A stretch of 64,000 nt of DNA from Gemmatimonadaceae bacterium (GTDB lineage Bacteria; Gemmatimonadota; Gemmatimonadetes; Gemmatimonadales; Gemmatimonadaceae), in the NCBI GenBank assembly GCA_019186945.1, contig JABAQJ010000001.1, positions 283,282 through 347,281 on the forward strand. Direction: 5' to 3'. Each line of letters opens with the position of its first letter. The stretch's first letter is position 1. Under the pieces are notes generated by a model, which was given only the letters and a program-made list of their open reading frames with translations, did not search any database and was not told where the DNA came from. Positions 1-8,460 of this stretch are shown here, piece after piece. The position numbers and the translations under genes are program-made.

Positions 1-442
1 CTCCGCTGAAGCTGATGTCGTTGGCCGTCTGCCCGCGGACCTCTGCGTTCTTCACGCTCACCGCTCGCGATCCCAGGGAAGTCTCGACGTACGGCACCCA
101 GCGGCGAAGCGAGTTCGCGAAATGGAATCGCACACCCAGCTCGGCGTGCGCGAGCGCCCAGTCACCCGTGATCGATCCCTGCTCGTCCACAGGGATATCG
201 ATCCTCGAGCCGTCCAGCTGAATGAAACCCGTCACGATCCGGTTGAAACCATAGCCAAGCTGAACTCCCAGCCCGCCGCCGCCGTGCGCATCGTTCCCCT
301 CGACCGAAAGAGAAGTGCCTTGGACGTGCACACCCAGCGAGACCCCACGCGTCGTGGACAGCTGCGCCGAACCATGAGAGGGTGCGAGCGCCGCGACACC
401 GACGGCGATCGCGAGAAGCACGCGAGATGTGTGAAGATCCAT
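1..442 (-). CDS. Outer-membrane beta-barrel-like protein, 3' end off the window
   Basis: Open frame on the minus strand that starts at ATG 442 and runs off the left edge, so at least 147 residues with no stop seen. The first ~26 residues form a signal peptide (Arg near the start, then an Ala/Val/Leu core, then a likely cleavage near SAQ). The mature part alternates Gly-rich and amphipathic stretches (GVQLGYGFNRIVTGF, HAELGVRFHF), as in small outer-membrane porin-like barrels. It lies downstream of the 543-1655 lipoprotein on the same strand, but a strong terminator hairpin (468-492) separates them, so it probably has its own promoter. The exact family is not recognised; barrel identity is inferred from pattern. 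Confidence 0.6.
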   Translation of the reverse strand, partial: MDLHTSRVLLAIAVGVAALAPSHGSAQLSTTRGVSLGVHVQGTSLSVEGNDAHGGGGLGVQLGYGFNRIVTGFIQLDGSRIDIPVDEQGSITGDWALAHAELGVRFHFANSLRRWVPYVETSLGSRAVSVKNAEVRGQTANDISFSG

Positions 443-467
443 GACGATGATCGCGGAAAGGGAAAGA

Positions 468-492
468 TCCTCCGGCGCATCGCGCCGGAGGA
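468..492 (-). terminator. Intrinsic terminator, perfect 11-bp stem
   Basis: Perfect inverted repeat 468-478 / 482-492 with a 3-base loop. Read on the minus strand it is followed by a pyrimidine-rich tail TCTTTCCCTTTCC. It lies 50 bases past the stop of the 543-1655 gene and just before the start of the barrel protein, so it should end the upstream transcript. Confidence 0.8.
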
Positions 493-542
493 CTCATCGA
501 ACTACCGGTTCAACCAGCCGGATTCGCTCCGATCTGGGGGAC

Positions 543-1655
543 TCAGAGTATCCACCCGAGCAACAGGAGCTTCTCCACCGGTTCCACGAGATTCTCTATC
601 AGGTCGAAGACGTCGTCAACCATGTGCATCAGCGCGTGCAACAGCCTGAGCTGGTCGGGGGAAAGCGGCTCCCCTGTCGGCCCGCGCAGCGTCGGATTGC
701 CTGCCGGTCCCGTGACCGTCGCGAACGTCGCACTGTTGAGGTACACGACGCCGTCCAGCATTCCCGCATTGTCGGCGACGTCCACGCGCAGGCTGTTGGA
801 GCCGTGCTTCACCGTCAGGTCGACCTGCCCGCCACTGCCGTTGCCTTCAGCCACTCCGCGAACCGCACCGGTTGCCTCGAAGTTGCGCGGACTGAGCTTG
901 AGCAGGAAGTCCGCGTCGATACGGGTCTCGCCGGAAACGTCCTTGCCAGTGGCGTTCACCGTGAACGTGAGCCTGGTGCCCTCGCGATTCTGGACGTAGC
1001 CGTCGACGTCGATCTGTCCCTTGCCAACCTGGAAGTCCACCCGCGCCCGGTAGTCTACGAGGGTGATTCCTCGCTCCACGACGATCAGACGCAACACAAC
1101 GGCGCTCCCCGTGTTCGCTCCTTCGTCCAGCAGATCGGCGTAACCCACTTCCTTCGACGGAATCGGCCGGCCGTCGGACCCTACCTCGTACAGGACGAAG
1201 CGAACGCCATTCGCCGGCGCACCGGGGCGTTGCGGGTCGATCACCCACTCGTCACTGGACGCATCGTAGACGAACGTCTTGCCAAGATGCCGGTTGGAAA
1301 TGACAGTCCGTGCCAGGACAGGATCCGCCGTGCGCGATGTGGCAAGATCACGGAAGAAACGGGCAACGAATGGCCGCCCCGATTCGGCGCTGGCGAACTG
1401 CGGTAATTCACGCATCGCAGCAGCAGCAGCTCCAACGGACAGCGACGTGCGACCGCTCAGAGCCTGAAAGCTCGTCCACCCCGTTGTCGAGAACACCTGT
1501 TCCATGGCCTGGTAGTCCTCGAGTGCTGCTCTTGCATCGAGCTGATTGCGTGCGCCCGGTCCGGTCGCAGGTTCGCACGCGGCCACCAGGGCCAAAAGGA
1601 CCACGGGGAGAATCCCGAGCCGGCGTCTGCGGTGTACTGCGCCAAAGTTCAACAT
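543..1655 (-). CDS. Exported lipoprotein of unknown function
   Basis: 370 residues. The start at 1655 is chosen because GGAGG sits a few bases upstream and because it begins a signal peptide: MLNFGAVHRRRRLG, a hydrophobic core, then lipobox LVAAC with Cys at about residue 26. An upstream in-frame ATG (1742) would add 29 residues with no signal character. The mature part has an Ala-rich helical segment followed by a beta-rich region (residues ~150-320) in which D/N/G-rich strands alternate (GKGQIDVDGYVQNREGTRLT). The C-terminus has a Leu-rich amphipathic helix with VDDVFDLIENLVEPVEKLL. No known domain is recognised; probably lipid-anchored in the cell envelope. A hairpin follows the gene. Confidence 0.7.
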   Translation of the reverse strand: MLNFGAVHRRRRLGILPVVLLALVAACEPATGPGARNQLDARAALEDYQAMEQVFSTTGWTSFQALSGRTSLSVGAAAAAMRELPQFASAESGRPFVARFFRDLATSRTADPVLARTVISNRHLGKTFVYDASSDEWVIDPQRPGAPANGVRFVLYEVGSDGRPIPSKEVGYADLLDEGANTGSAVVLRLIVVERGITLVDYRARVDFQVGKGQIDVDGYVQNREGTRLTFTVNATGKDVSGETRIDADFLLKLSPRNFEATGAVRGVAEGNGSGGQVDLTVKHGSNSLRVDVADNAGMLDGVVYLNSATFATVTGPAGNPTLRGPTGEPLSPDQLRLLHALMHMVDDVFDLIENLVEPVEKLLLLGWIL

Positions 1656-1747
1656 CCTGCCTCCATCCGCCTGCGGCGAAAGTGCTGGGGTTGCGCCTTC
1701 ATTGTGGGCATGAGTGGCAACCGCGGACGGTTTGTATGACACAGGTG

Positions 1748-1791
1748 GAATACGCTGGCGGCACGTGCCGGGCTGTGTCGCCAGCGTATTC
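1748..1791 (-). terminator. Hairpin with perfect 13-bp stem after the DUF937 gene
   Basis: Arms 1748-1760 and 1779-1791 are perfectly complementary, and four more loop bases on each side can pair with one wobble. It begins 12 bases past the stop of the DUF937 gene. No T-run follows on the minus strand, so termination would depend on the stem alone or on Rho. Confidence 0.6.
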
Positions 1792-1802
1792 GTCCGGTTT
1801 CG

Positions 1803-2384
1803 CTACTGCGTCGCCTTTCCGGCCATTCGCAGGATGTCGTCGAGCGGGTTGCCGTCGCCATCGAGGTCGATGAGGGAGCCGAGCCCCACGCCCGCACCCG
1901 CACCCGCTCCGCCGCCGCCAAGCAAACCGCCCAGGAGCGTACCGAGTCCGCCGCCGGCCGAAGTCGGCGCAGCCGATCCAGCTCCACTCTTGGACATGTA
2001 ACCGGTAACCAGCATGGCTACCATCGGCAGCATCTTCTTGAGAAGGCCGACGTCCATGCCGGTCTGCGACGCTGCGTTTTGCGCCACCGTTCGACTCACG
2101 TCCTTCGAACCGAAGATCTGACCAAGCACGTTGTTCCCGCTGCTGAGGTCCGTCGGCTGCGTGTTCAGCACGTTTTCTAGTAATGCCCCTCCGCCGAGTT
2201 GACCGAGCAGGCTGCCGAGTCCTCCCAAACCGTCCGGGTGCGACTGCACCTGTTTCTTGAATCCGCCGAGGATCGCGGGAGCCAGCGCCGCTGCGCCGCT
2301 CGCTGCCTGGGACTCACTGATGCCCAGTTCGCGGGCAATGGACTGAAAGCCGCCCAACTGGCCGAGCAGGTCTGTGATTTGCAT
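1803..2384 (-). CDS. DUF937 family protein
   Basis: 193 residues. AAGGAG lies directly before the ATG at 2390 and six bases before the ATG at 2384, so 2384 is the better start. The N-terminal ~130 residues match the DUF937 pattern: ITDLLGQLGG, then ISESQAASGAAALAPAILGG and repeated LG-LGSLLGQLGG helices. This family includes YidB-like proteins of unclear function. The C-terminal third is a Gly-rich low-complexity linker (GGGLGTLLGGLLGGGGAGAG) ending in a short Asp-rich segment, DLDGDGNPLDDILR, that resembles a calcium-binding loop. It is followed by a hairpin terminator. Family assignment is confident; function is unknown. Confidence 0.8.
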   Translation of the reverse strand: MQITDLLGQLGGFQSIARELGISESQAASGAAALAPAILGGFKKQVQSHPDGLGGLGSLLGQLGGGALLENVLNTQPTDLSSGNNVLGQIFGSKDVSRTVAQNAASQTGMDVGLLKKMLPMVAMLVTGYMSKSGAGSAAPTSAGGGLGTLLGGLLGGGGAGAGAGVGLGSLIDLDGDGNPLDDILRMAGKATQ

Positions 2385-2548
2385 CGCCATCTCCTTGCTG
2401 TGTGATCGACTGGAGCGCTCACGCTCACCTGTCGCACGCGGATGCGCAAGCCACGACGAGGCGGTCCCGTTCTTGCTTCGTGACAGGATGGCGATGCAAG
2501 ATCGAAATCGTGCGGTCCGGCTTGTGCAACAGGGGGAGTGACATTCAG

Positions 2549-3994
2549 ATGACACGGGGACTCCGAGTTGCACCCCGCGCGACCCTGGTCGCGGTCCTTC
2601 TCCTGGGCGGCTGTGCTCTGGACAGGCCTACGGCGTCGACGACCGAGTCGCAGCAATCCCATGTCGGTTCCGGCGGGCAGTCAACCCTTCCCAATATCGT
2701 CGTGATTCTTGTCGACGATGCGCGCTTCGATCTGACGACGCGGCCTTTCCTGCCGAAGACGTACGCGCACCTTGCCGACTCGGGCATCGTGTTCAGGAAC
2801 GGCTACGCCAACACGCCGCTCTGCTGTCCGTCTCGGTCGACGATGTTCACGGGGCTCTACGTGCACAATCACGGAGTTATCGACAACTCCGCGCCCGATG
2901 GCGGAGCGCAGGCGTTCAACGACACCCGGACGATTGCCACGGCACTGCATGGTGCCGGATACGTGACCGGGCTGTTCGGGAAATACCTCAACCAGTACGG
3001 GAGTCTGCAGCCGTTTCCGTATGTCCCCCCGGGGTGGGACGAATGGCACGGAGTTCTGGAGACGAATCCGTATCGATACTATAACTACCGGACGGTCGAT
3101 CGTCTGTTGGCAGCTGCAACGACGACGGTGACGTGGCATGGTTCCGCACCGTCCGACCATCAGACTACGACGATCGAGGGTTTGGCCATCCGCTTCATCG
3201 GCAGCGTGCCGGCGAACCTTCCGCTGGCGATGTTCGTCACGCCGTTCGCACCTCACCAGCCGGCGACGCCGGCGCCCAGCGACCTCGCCGCGTGCGCCGG
3301 CCTGCCGGTCTTGCGGCCGCCATCGTACAACGAGGCCGTCGTCAGCGACCAGCCGGCGTTCGTTCGCGCACGAAAGATCCCATCGGCGCGGATCCTTGCC
3401 GCCAGCGACTCGCTCCGGCTGTACATGTGCCGCTCGCTGGTCGGCGTCGACCGGATGGTCGAGGCCATCGTCCAGGCGTTAGGCTCGTCGGGCAGACTTT
3501 CCAACAGTTATCTGTTTTTCCTCAGCGATAACGGATATCACTTCGGCGAACATCGCCTCTTCCTTCGAAAAGCGACCTTGTTCGAGGAGTCGGTGCATGT
3601 GCCGTTCATCGTTCGCGGGCCGGGCCTCCAACCGCGCGTGGATGCCATGCACTTCGTACAGATCGCCGATGTCGCACCTACGTTGCTGCAGATCGCGGGA
3701 ATCCCCAACACACTGCCTGTGGACGGGTCAAGCCTGTTCGACGTCTTCAGCAATCCGATGGCGCCCGGTCGCGACGACGTACTCCTCGAGATGCTGGACG
3801 TGAGCGTGCCTAACGAAACCGCGGTGGGCATTCGGACGGCGCAATGGGCGTACCACGAGTACGCGAACGGCGATCGAGCCCTGTACGACATGGTCAACGC
3901 ACCTCCCCAGGCGACCAATCGTGCTGGCCAGACGGCGTATGCCGCCATTCAGGCTCAGTTGGCGTCACGTCTGGCTGTCCTCCGGACACAGTAG
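2549..3994 (+). CDS. Sulfatase family hydrolase, lipoprotein
   Basis: 481 residues. The start at 2549 has AGGGGGAG eight bases upstream and opens a lipoprotein signal (lipobox LGGC, Cys near residue 23). Sulfatase fold: the metal-binding VDD motif (residues ~52-54) is followed by the active-site signature C92-C-P-S-R96 with TG five residues on, where Cys92 would become formylglycine. NHGV, GKYLNQYG and SDNGYHFGEHR are the usual downstream metal and sulfate-binding motifs. It probably cleaves a sulfate ester in the periplasm or at the cell surface; the substrate cannot be told from sequence, and no formylglycine-generating enzyme is visible in this window. It is divergent from the DUF937 gene across a 164-bp gap. 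Close relatives of human GNS and IDS have the same layout. Confidence 0.9.
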   Translation: MTRGLRVAPRATLVAVLLLGGCALDRPTASTTESQQSHVGSGGQSTLPNIVVILVDDARFDLTTRPFLPKTYAHLADSGIVFRNGYANTPLCCPSRSTMFTGLYVHNHGVIDNSAPDGGAQAFNDTRTIATALHGAGYVTGLFGKYLNQYGSLQPFPYVPPGWDEWHGVLETNPYRYYNYRTVDRLLAAATTTVTWHGSAPSDHQTTTIEGLAIRFIGSVPANLPLAMFVTPFAPHQPATPAPSDLAACAGLPVLRPPSYNEAVVSDQPAFVRARKIPSARILAASDSLRLYMCRSLVGVDRMVEAIVQALGSSGRLSNSYLFFLSDNGYHFGEHRLFLRKATLFEESVHVPFIVRGPGLQPRVDAMHFVQIADVAPTLLQIAGIPNTLPVDGSSLFDVFSNPMAPGRDDVLLEMLDVSVPNETAVGIRTAQWAYHEYANGDRALYDMVNAPPQATNRAGQTAYAAIQAQLASRLAVLRTQ

Positions 3995-4120
3995 GTCGGG
4001 TACTCAGCTACAGAGCGGTTGCGCGAACGAAGGTCGTCTCGTGTGCGTACCCAAACGGCATCTCGCGCAGTGCCCGCTATCAGGCTTGCTCTTTCCCAGC
4101 GGGGCGCCCATATAGTCGGC

Positions 4121-4699
4121 ATGTCCACCCAGCGCCCAACCGCCTCACGCCGCCCACTCAGCCGCGTCGCGTTCTATCTCCATCTCTGGCTCGGTGTCGT
4201 CAGTACCGTATCGCTCGTGGCAATCGCGTTCACCGGGATACTGCTCAATCACAAACGCGGGCTGGGCCTGATGCCGGACGTGCCATACGCGCCGACAGCC
4301 CCGTTCGAATCGGCGATTCACCTGGAGCGGCTCGCGTACGCGGCACTTCTCGCGGCGCCCGTGGAGGCGCGGCTGCACTGGCAGCCGAACGATGCCGTGG
4401 ACGTCGGTCTCATTGATCGGATGGACGTGCGGCCGCGGAACGGATACGTGAAGGTACGGTTGCGGGACAAGGCCTCCACCGAAATGACCGTGGACATCAC
4501 GAGCGGCAAGGTTCTTCACATCGGCCGGCGGGGCGATGTCTTCCTCGAAAAGCTGCATTCGGGCGAAGCATTCGGCGGTGCGTTCGTGATTCTCTCGGAC
4601 ATCGCCGGCGTGGCGCTGATCCTGACTTTGGTCACGGGCTATTGGCTCTGGCTGGTACCGAAACTCGGACGCGGCACTCGCACCAGGGAGGGCGCATGA
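4121..4699 (+). CDS. PepSY-associated membrane protein
   Basis: 192 residues. The start at 4121 is inferred from where the first transmembrane helix begins; upstream in-frame codons look non-coding. Membrane segments lie at residues ~15-42 (FYLHLWLGVVSTVSLVAIAFTGILLNH, written here only as its span) and near the C-terminus (~160-182, ending GYWLWLVPK). The short extracytoplasmic part holds a PepSY-like fold with VDITSGKVLHIGR. Proteins of this layout often work in iron uptake or as reductase-like membrane subunits. The stop overlaps the next start (ATGA), so the two genes are translationally coupled. Function is inferred from family only. Confidence 0.7.
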   Translation: MSTQRPTASRRPLSRVAFYLHLWLGVVSTVSLVAIAFTGILLNHKRGLGLMPDVPYAPTAPFESAIHLERLAYAALLAAPVEARLHWQPNDAVDVGLIDRMDVRPRNGYVKVRLRDKASTEMTVDITSGKVLHIGRRGDVFLEKLHSGEAFGGAFVILSDIAGVALILTLVTGYWLWLVPKLGRGTRTREGA

Positions 4700-5034
4700 G
4701 CCTGGGAATCGTGGCATTTCTGCTCGGGCTCTTTGGGGTTCCGCTGGTGCTCCTGGGTGTGGCACACAAGCTTCGGCGTCGCAGTGCGCGCGTTCAGGCC
4801 GGCTTCTGGGGCGCGGTATGGGGACACTGCATCGCGGGCGTCATTGCCGTGACTTGGGGAATGATTCCACCCGAGGCGTGGACGGACTCGGAGGTGGCGA
4901 GAGGCGCGGCCGGGCTCTGGGGATTGTTGACGATACCGGCGATCGGTGCGCTCGTCAGAGTTGCTGCTGCCGGCGGGGCGAAGGCTCAGCGGCCCCGGGA
5001 AGGCAAGTCCGACCGCGCCGCCACTTTGAGCTGA
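4696..5034 (+). CDS. Small membrane protein coupled to the PepSY protein
   Basis: 112 residues, starting inside the stop codon of the previous gene (ATGA overlap at 4696-4699), which implies translational coupling. Three hydrophobic segments are visible at residues ~3-22, 33-52 and 72-92. The C-terminus is a short basic tail. I do not recognise a family. Its coupling to the PepSY gene suggests the two proteins act together in the inner membrane. Confidence 0.6.
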   Translation: MSLGIVAFLLGLFGVPLVLLGVAHKLRRRSARVQAGFWGAVWGHCIAGVIAVTWGMIPPEAWTDSEVARGAAGLWGLLTIPAIGALVRVAAAGGAKAQRPREGKSDRAATLS

Positions 5035-5080
5035 CGGGATCCGGAACGCTGACGGACGAGAGGGGACGGGCGAACACGAC

Positions 5081-6226
5081 ATGGCGACCGGCGACACGAA
5101 ACACCTGCTCGGCGTGTGGAACCCGTCGTACGAGGCGGACGCGATGGATGCGCACATCGGTGTGCTGCTCCGTCATGCGCGGTCGCACACGAACGACGTC
5201 CACGTGTGGTGGGGAAAGCTGCGCTCGCAGTATCGGCAGGCGCCCCTTCCGCACCTCGGCGACGTCCTGGCGCTCGAGGAGCAGATCGCACGCGACGACG
5301 ATACGGAAACTCAGTTGTACCTGACGGACTTCCGATCGTTGTACGTGGCGCACGTAGGGAGTATCGTTGCCGCGGACGTCCGCGACGATCGTGGTCAGCA
5401 CGGACACATCCCGCCGTACTACCTGTACGGCAGCCGAGTGGCCGACTGCTGGTTCCGACTTCGGGACATCCGGCGACTCGTGCTCGATGACACCTTGTCA
5501 GTGGCCTCCGAACTCCGGAATCTGCTGAACAGCAGGTACAACGATCAGCGTGTGTCCCTGTATGGCGGCATGGTGGATCTGCCCCTGATCGTGAGACGGC
5601 CGGACGGAAAGCGATGGTTCGATACCGAGGAGCGCGAGCGTTTGACCGGCGGACGGTGCTGGGTCGAGTTCGACGCCGAACGGGCCGGCACTGGCGAGAT
5701 GCAGCGCGACCTGCGCGACAACAGATTCGGGGCCCGTCTCTGGGGCAACCTGGATCCGGCAGCACGGTCGTTCATCGCCACCGCGGAGCAGCTCTACCGG
5801 ACACATCGGAACGACGCAGCCTTCGATCTGTCGGCTGTGATCATCGACTTCGCCAAGGCCATGGAGGTGCAGGTGAACGGACTGGTGCGACGTACGCTAG
5901 GGAAAGCAGCTCCGGCGCTCAGGATGTTCACGCACGATCAGCGGCTGGTGGATATCACCGCCCGGTCCTCGTGGGGTCTGGGTGAACTCCATCGGATCGT
6001 TAGCGAAGACCGCCAGCGCAACGAGTTTCTTCGTAAAGCGCTGCAGAATGGAGAGTGGTTCGCGGCCAGTCTGCCGCCGGTGCTGGAGGAACTGCGGGTC
6101 GTACGGAACAAGGCGGCGCATGGCGGTGCGATCGAACGGGAACGGATCGATCAGCTCCGCGGCGCGTTGATTGGCGTCGGCAGCAAGGGAGGCCTGGTGG
6201 AGCTGGCGGGTGTGACAGTACGGTGA
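5081..6226 (+). CDS. Uncharacterised protein with C-terminal HEPN-like domain
   Basis: 381 residues, soluble, no signal peptide. The C-terminal ~130 residues look like a HEPN domain: an acidic amphipathic helix (DFAKAMEVQVNGLVRR), then the R-x4-H signature R342-N-K-A-A-H347, which in HEPN RNases forms the active site. The N-terminal ~200 residues are a separate domain, rich in aromatic and acidic residues (YEADAMDAHIGVLL, VWWGKLRS, TQLYLTDFRSLYVA, VSLYGGMVDLPLIV), that I cannot place in a named family. It stands alone: the PepSY pair ends 47 bases upstream and the next gene is convergent. HEPN proteins often act in RNA cleavage, toxin-antitoxin or antiviral systems, but no partner is visible, so a defence role is only a possibility. 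Confidence 0.65.
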   Translation: MATGDTKHLLGVWNPSYEADAMDAHIGVLLRHARSHTNDVHVWWGKLRSQYRQAPLPHLGDVLALEEQIARDDDTETQLYLTDFRSLYVAHVGSIVAADVRDDRGQHGHIPPYYLYGSRVADCWFRLRDIRRLVLDDTLSVASELRNLLNSRYNDQRVSLYGGMVDLPLIVRRPDGKRWFDTEERERLTGGRCWVEFDAERAGTGEMQRDLRDNRFGARLWGNLDPAARSFIATAEQLYRTHRNDAAFDLSAVIIDFAKAMEVQVNGLVRRTLGKAAPALRMFTHDQRLVDITARSSWGLGELHRIVSEDRQRNEFLRKALQNGEWFAASLPPVLEELRVVRNKAAHGGAIERERIDQLRGALIGVGSKGGLVELAGVTVR

Positions 6227-6235
6227 TGCGAATGA

Positions 6236-6259
6236 GGCGGCGGAGATACCTCGGCCGCC
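6236..6259. terminator. Weak GC hairpin between convergent genes
   Basis: GGCGGC (6236-6241) can pair with GCCGCC (6254-6259) around a 12-base loop. It lies in the 82-base gap between two convergent stops. There is no T-run, so the call is tentative. Confidence 0.35.
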
Positions 6260-6308
6260 GTCTGTGACACCAGCACTCCATTCGACTGCGGAGGTCCGCT
6301 CCTGGCGG

Positions 6309-7841
6309 CTATCCCCGCGGCTTCGTCCAGATCGGTTTTTCCGGAAGGCGATCGCGGTCGACGATGCGCCCGCCCACCATCACCATCGACAGTTTCCGGA
6401 TATTGTGTATGTCGGCGAGCGGATCGGCGTCGAACAGCAGCAGGTCTGCCAGCTTTCCGACCTCGATCGTGCCGTAGTCGCCGAGACCCTGCGAGGCGAT
6501 GGCCCCGTTCTTCGTGGCTGCGACGATCGCCTGCGAAGGCGTCATGCCCAGCTCGACCAGGCCTTCGATCGCCGCCAGCGTCGCCGTCCCCGGCATCATG
6601 TGCTGGTCCGTTCGCGGCGTGCGACGAAACTCCGGTGCGCCGGACAGGTACGTGTCTGTCGACGGCGTCGTCAGGCAGCCACCCTTGATCAGCTTCTCCA
6701 CATTCGCACGGCGCAGCTGCATGGCTTCGCGCCGTCTCTCTGTGCGAAGCTCCCAACCTGTCTTCTGCCGTGCGCGCGCCGACACCGTGTCGCTCCGGAT
6801 CGAGTCGGCTCGCGCGGAATCCGATCGCTGGCGTGTCTTCAGGTAATCGGACCAGGCCTTTCCGGTCACACCGTTGGAAAGTACCGAGCAGATCACCTTG
6901 CGATCGACGATGAGCCTCACCAAGTCGTCGGGTATCGGCACATCGTGAATCTCCGGATGCTGGATCAGGTCCACGCCCGCAAGGACCGAGATCCGCAGCG
7001 GCTCGGGATTCGTGGAGTGCACCTCCGCGATCAAACCGCGCCTGTGCACCTCCTGCACCAGGGCTTCCTGCTGCCGCGGAGAAAACGTGATGAGGTTGCT
7101 GGTGTGCGACGTGCCGCCGTACTTCACGAAGTTCGGCCCCTTGTCGAGATACCTGCCGATGGCTGTCCGCAAATCCTCAGGCGACATCTCGAGCAGTTCC
7201 TCACCAGATCCCTGTGCGATGAAGTCCATCATCTGCTCGTCGAAGTAGGTCGCCGGCGTGGCGTTGGAAAAAAGCGGTGACTTGGGACCACCCCAGCCCA
7301 CGATGTTTCCAGCAACGAGTATCCGCGGCCCGATCAGCTGACCCCGGGCGATAGAGTCGCGGACGGCGTTGAGCGGGAGTAACGCTCCGTAGCTGTCTCG
7401 GACGGTTGTGATACCGTACTTCAACTCGGTCTGCGCCGCCTCCACTACGAGATCCGTAAACCGGTCCTCGTAACGCACCATCGACTCGCCATTGTTGTAG
7501 AGCGACAGGTGCACATTGGTGTCGATGAAGCCCGGAGTCGCGAACTTTCCCGCGGCATCGACCACGCGCGCTCCTCTGGGAACCGGTGTCGATGCCCTCG
7601 ACCCGATGGCCGCGATGCGCCTGCCCCTGACTATGATGGTGGCGTCGGCGACCGGAGGTCCGCCATTTCCGTCGATCACGGTCGCCCCGACGATGGCCAC
7701 CAGGCTGTCGCTCGACGCCACGGCGGGCGCGCCCTGCTGCGCCGCAACCGCCGCAGACATCCCCGTCAGCAGGAACACTGTCACCGGGAGCCACAGCGCA
7801 CATCGTCGGACAGGTGCAATAAGTCGCCGGATCGTTTGCAT
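6309..7841 (-). CDS. Secreted amidohydrolase-family protein
   Basis: 510 residues with a signal peptide (basic n-region to residue ~13, hydrophobic core, cleavage near AVAA). The amidohydrolase (imidazolonepropionase-like) layout is clear: a small beta-sandwich start (VDGNGGPPVADATIIVRGRRI), the barrel-entry motif ATPGFIDTNVHLSLY, HST and IQHPE metal-ligand regions, and the closing AIVAATKNGA...GTIEVGKLADLLLF. In most of the family the first strand carries HxH; here it reads N-V-H, so one metal ligand is Asn. The substrate may be a cyclic amide or dipeptide, as for family members, but is not determinable. It is convergent with the HEPN gene. Start 7841 begins the signal peptide; the earlier ATG adds 19 unlikely residues. 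Confidence 0.85.
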   Translation of the reverse strand: MQTIRRLIAPVRRCALWLPVTVFLLTGMSAAVAAQQGAPAVASSDSLVAIVGATVIDGNGGPPVADATIIVRGRRIAAIGSRASTPVPRGARVVDAAGKFATPGFIDTNVHLSLYNNGESMVRYEDRFTDLVVEAAQTELKYGITTVRDSYGALLPLNAVRDSIARGQLIGPRILVAGNIVGWGGPKSPLFSNATPATYFDEQMMDFIAQGSGEELLEMSPEDLRTAIGRYLDKGPNFVKYGGTSHTSNLITFSPRQQEALVQEVHRRGLIAEVHSTNPEPLRISVLAGVDLIQHPEIHDVPIPDDLVRLIVDRKVICSVLSNGVTGKAWSDYLKTRQRSDSARADSIRSDTVSARARQKTGWELRTERRREAMQLRRANVEKLIKGGCLTTPSTDTYLSGAPEFRRTPRTDQHMMPGTATLAAIEGLVELGMTPSQAIVAATKNGAIASQGLGDYGTIEVGKLADLLLFDADPLADIHNIRKLSMVMVGGRIVDRDRLPEKPIWTKPRG

Positions 7842-8460
7842 GATCGTCGTCCTCACAGGCTGGCAGCTACGAGCTCGACAACACCGATTTGTCACCAACG
7901 GTCGCCCGGTGCGACTCCCTAATCAGCGGGAGCGCCGCGGTTTCGCAAGGCACTCGGCCCCGACTGCGCGGCGTGAATCGAACTCGCCAGCCACTGGAGG
8001 CGCTTCCCGGCAACCTGCGTGTTCGAGAGCGGCCAAGTGCCGCGCACATGCCGAAGTGTCGCCGAGTGAATTGCGCAGGGGACCAGCAGGTGAGTCTTCT
8101 CGCTTCCTCCACCGGCCCCATCGAGAGTTTTCGCCGCTGTTGGGAGGTGGCGGGCGGGGATCGCTGACGCCACTGCGCCCGCCTGTCCCGTGCTTCGCTC
8201 CTCCCGTCACAGGCTTACGCGCCTCAACACGGTGAAACCTTCCCTGGCCGAGCGATACGAGCGAGCGATCCGCTCCAGCTCGTGCCGCCATGTCCGCAGG
8301 GGGAGCGGATCCGGCGGTCGTGAGCGGCACGCGGTCACCCGGTCGCATGGCCTGGAGGGCTGCCGCTGGCACATGGACTGTACACGATGTCGATTCAGGG
8401 CATGGCCCGACCGGGTACGGCGAAGCGTCGGGCTCACCCACCGTTCAACCACACTTCCAA
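7842..8460. other. Noncoding gap, 619 bases
   Basis: Divergent region between the amidohydrolase start and the VOC gene start. Several long frames exist but none has recognisable protein character. It presumably carries both promoters. I see no RNA gene, repeat or strong hairpin. Confidence 0.5.

Noticed and set aside
7960..8040. T-arm-like stretch (GCGAGTTCGATTCACGC on the minus strand)
   Set aside because: The acceptor and anticodon arms cannot be formed; one mismatch in the T-stem and no CCA end. Not a tRNA.
7923..8441. Open frame of 172 codons on the minus strand in the gap before the VOC gene
   Set aside because: Random-looking residues, no ribosome site, no family resemblance.
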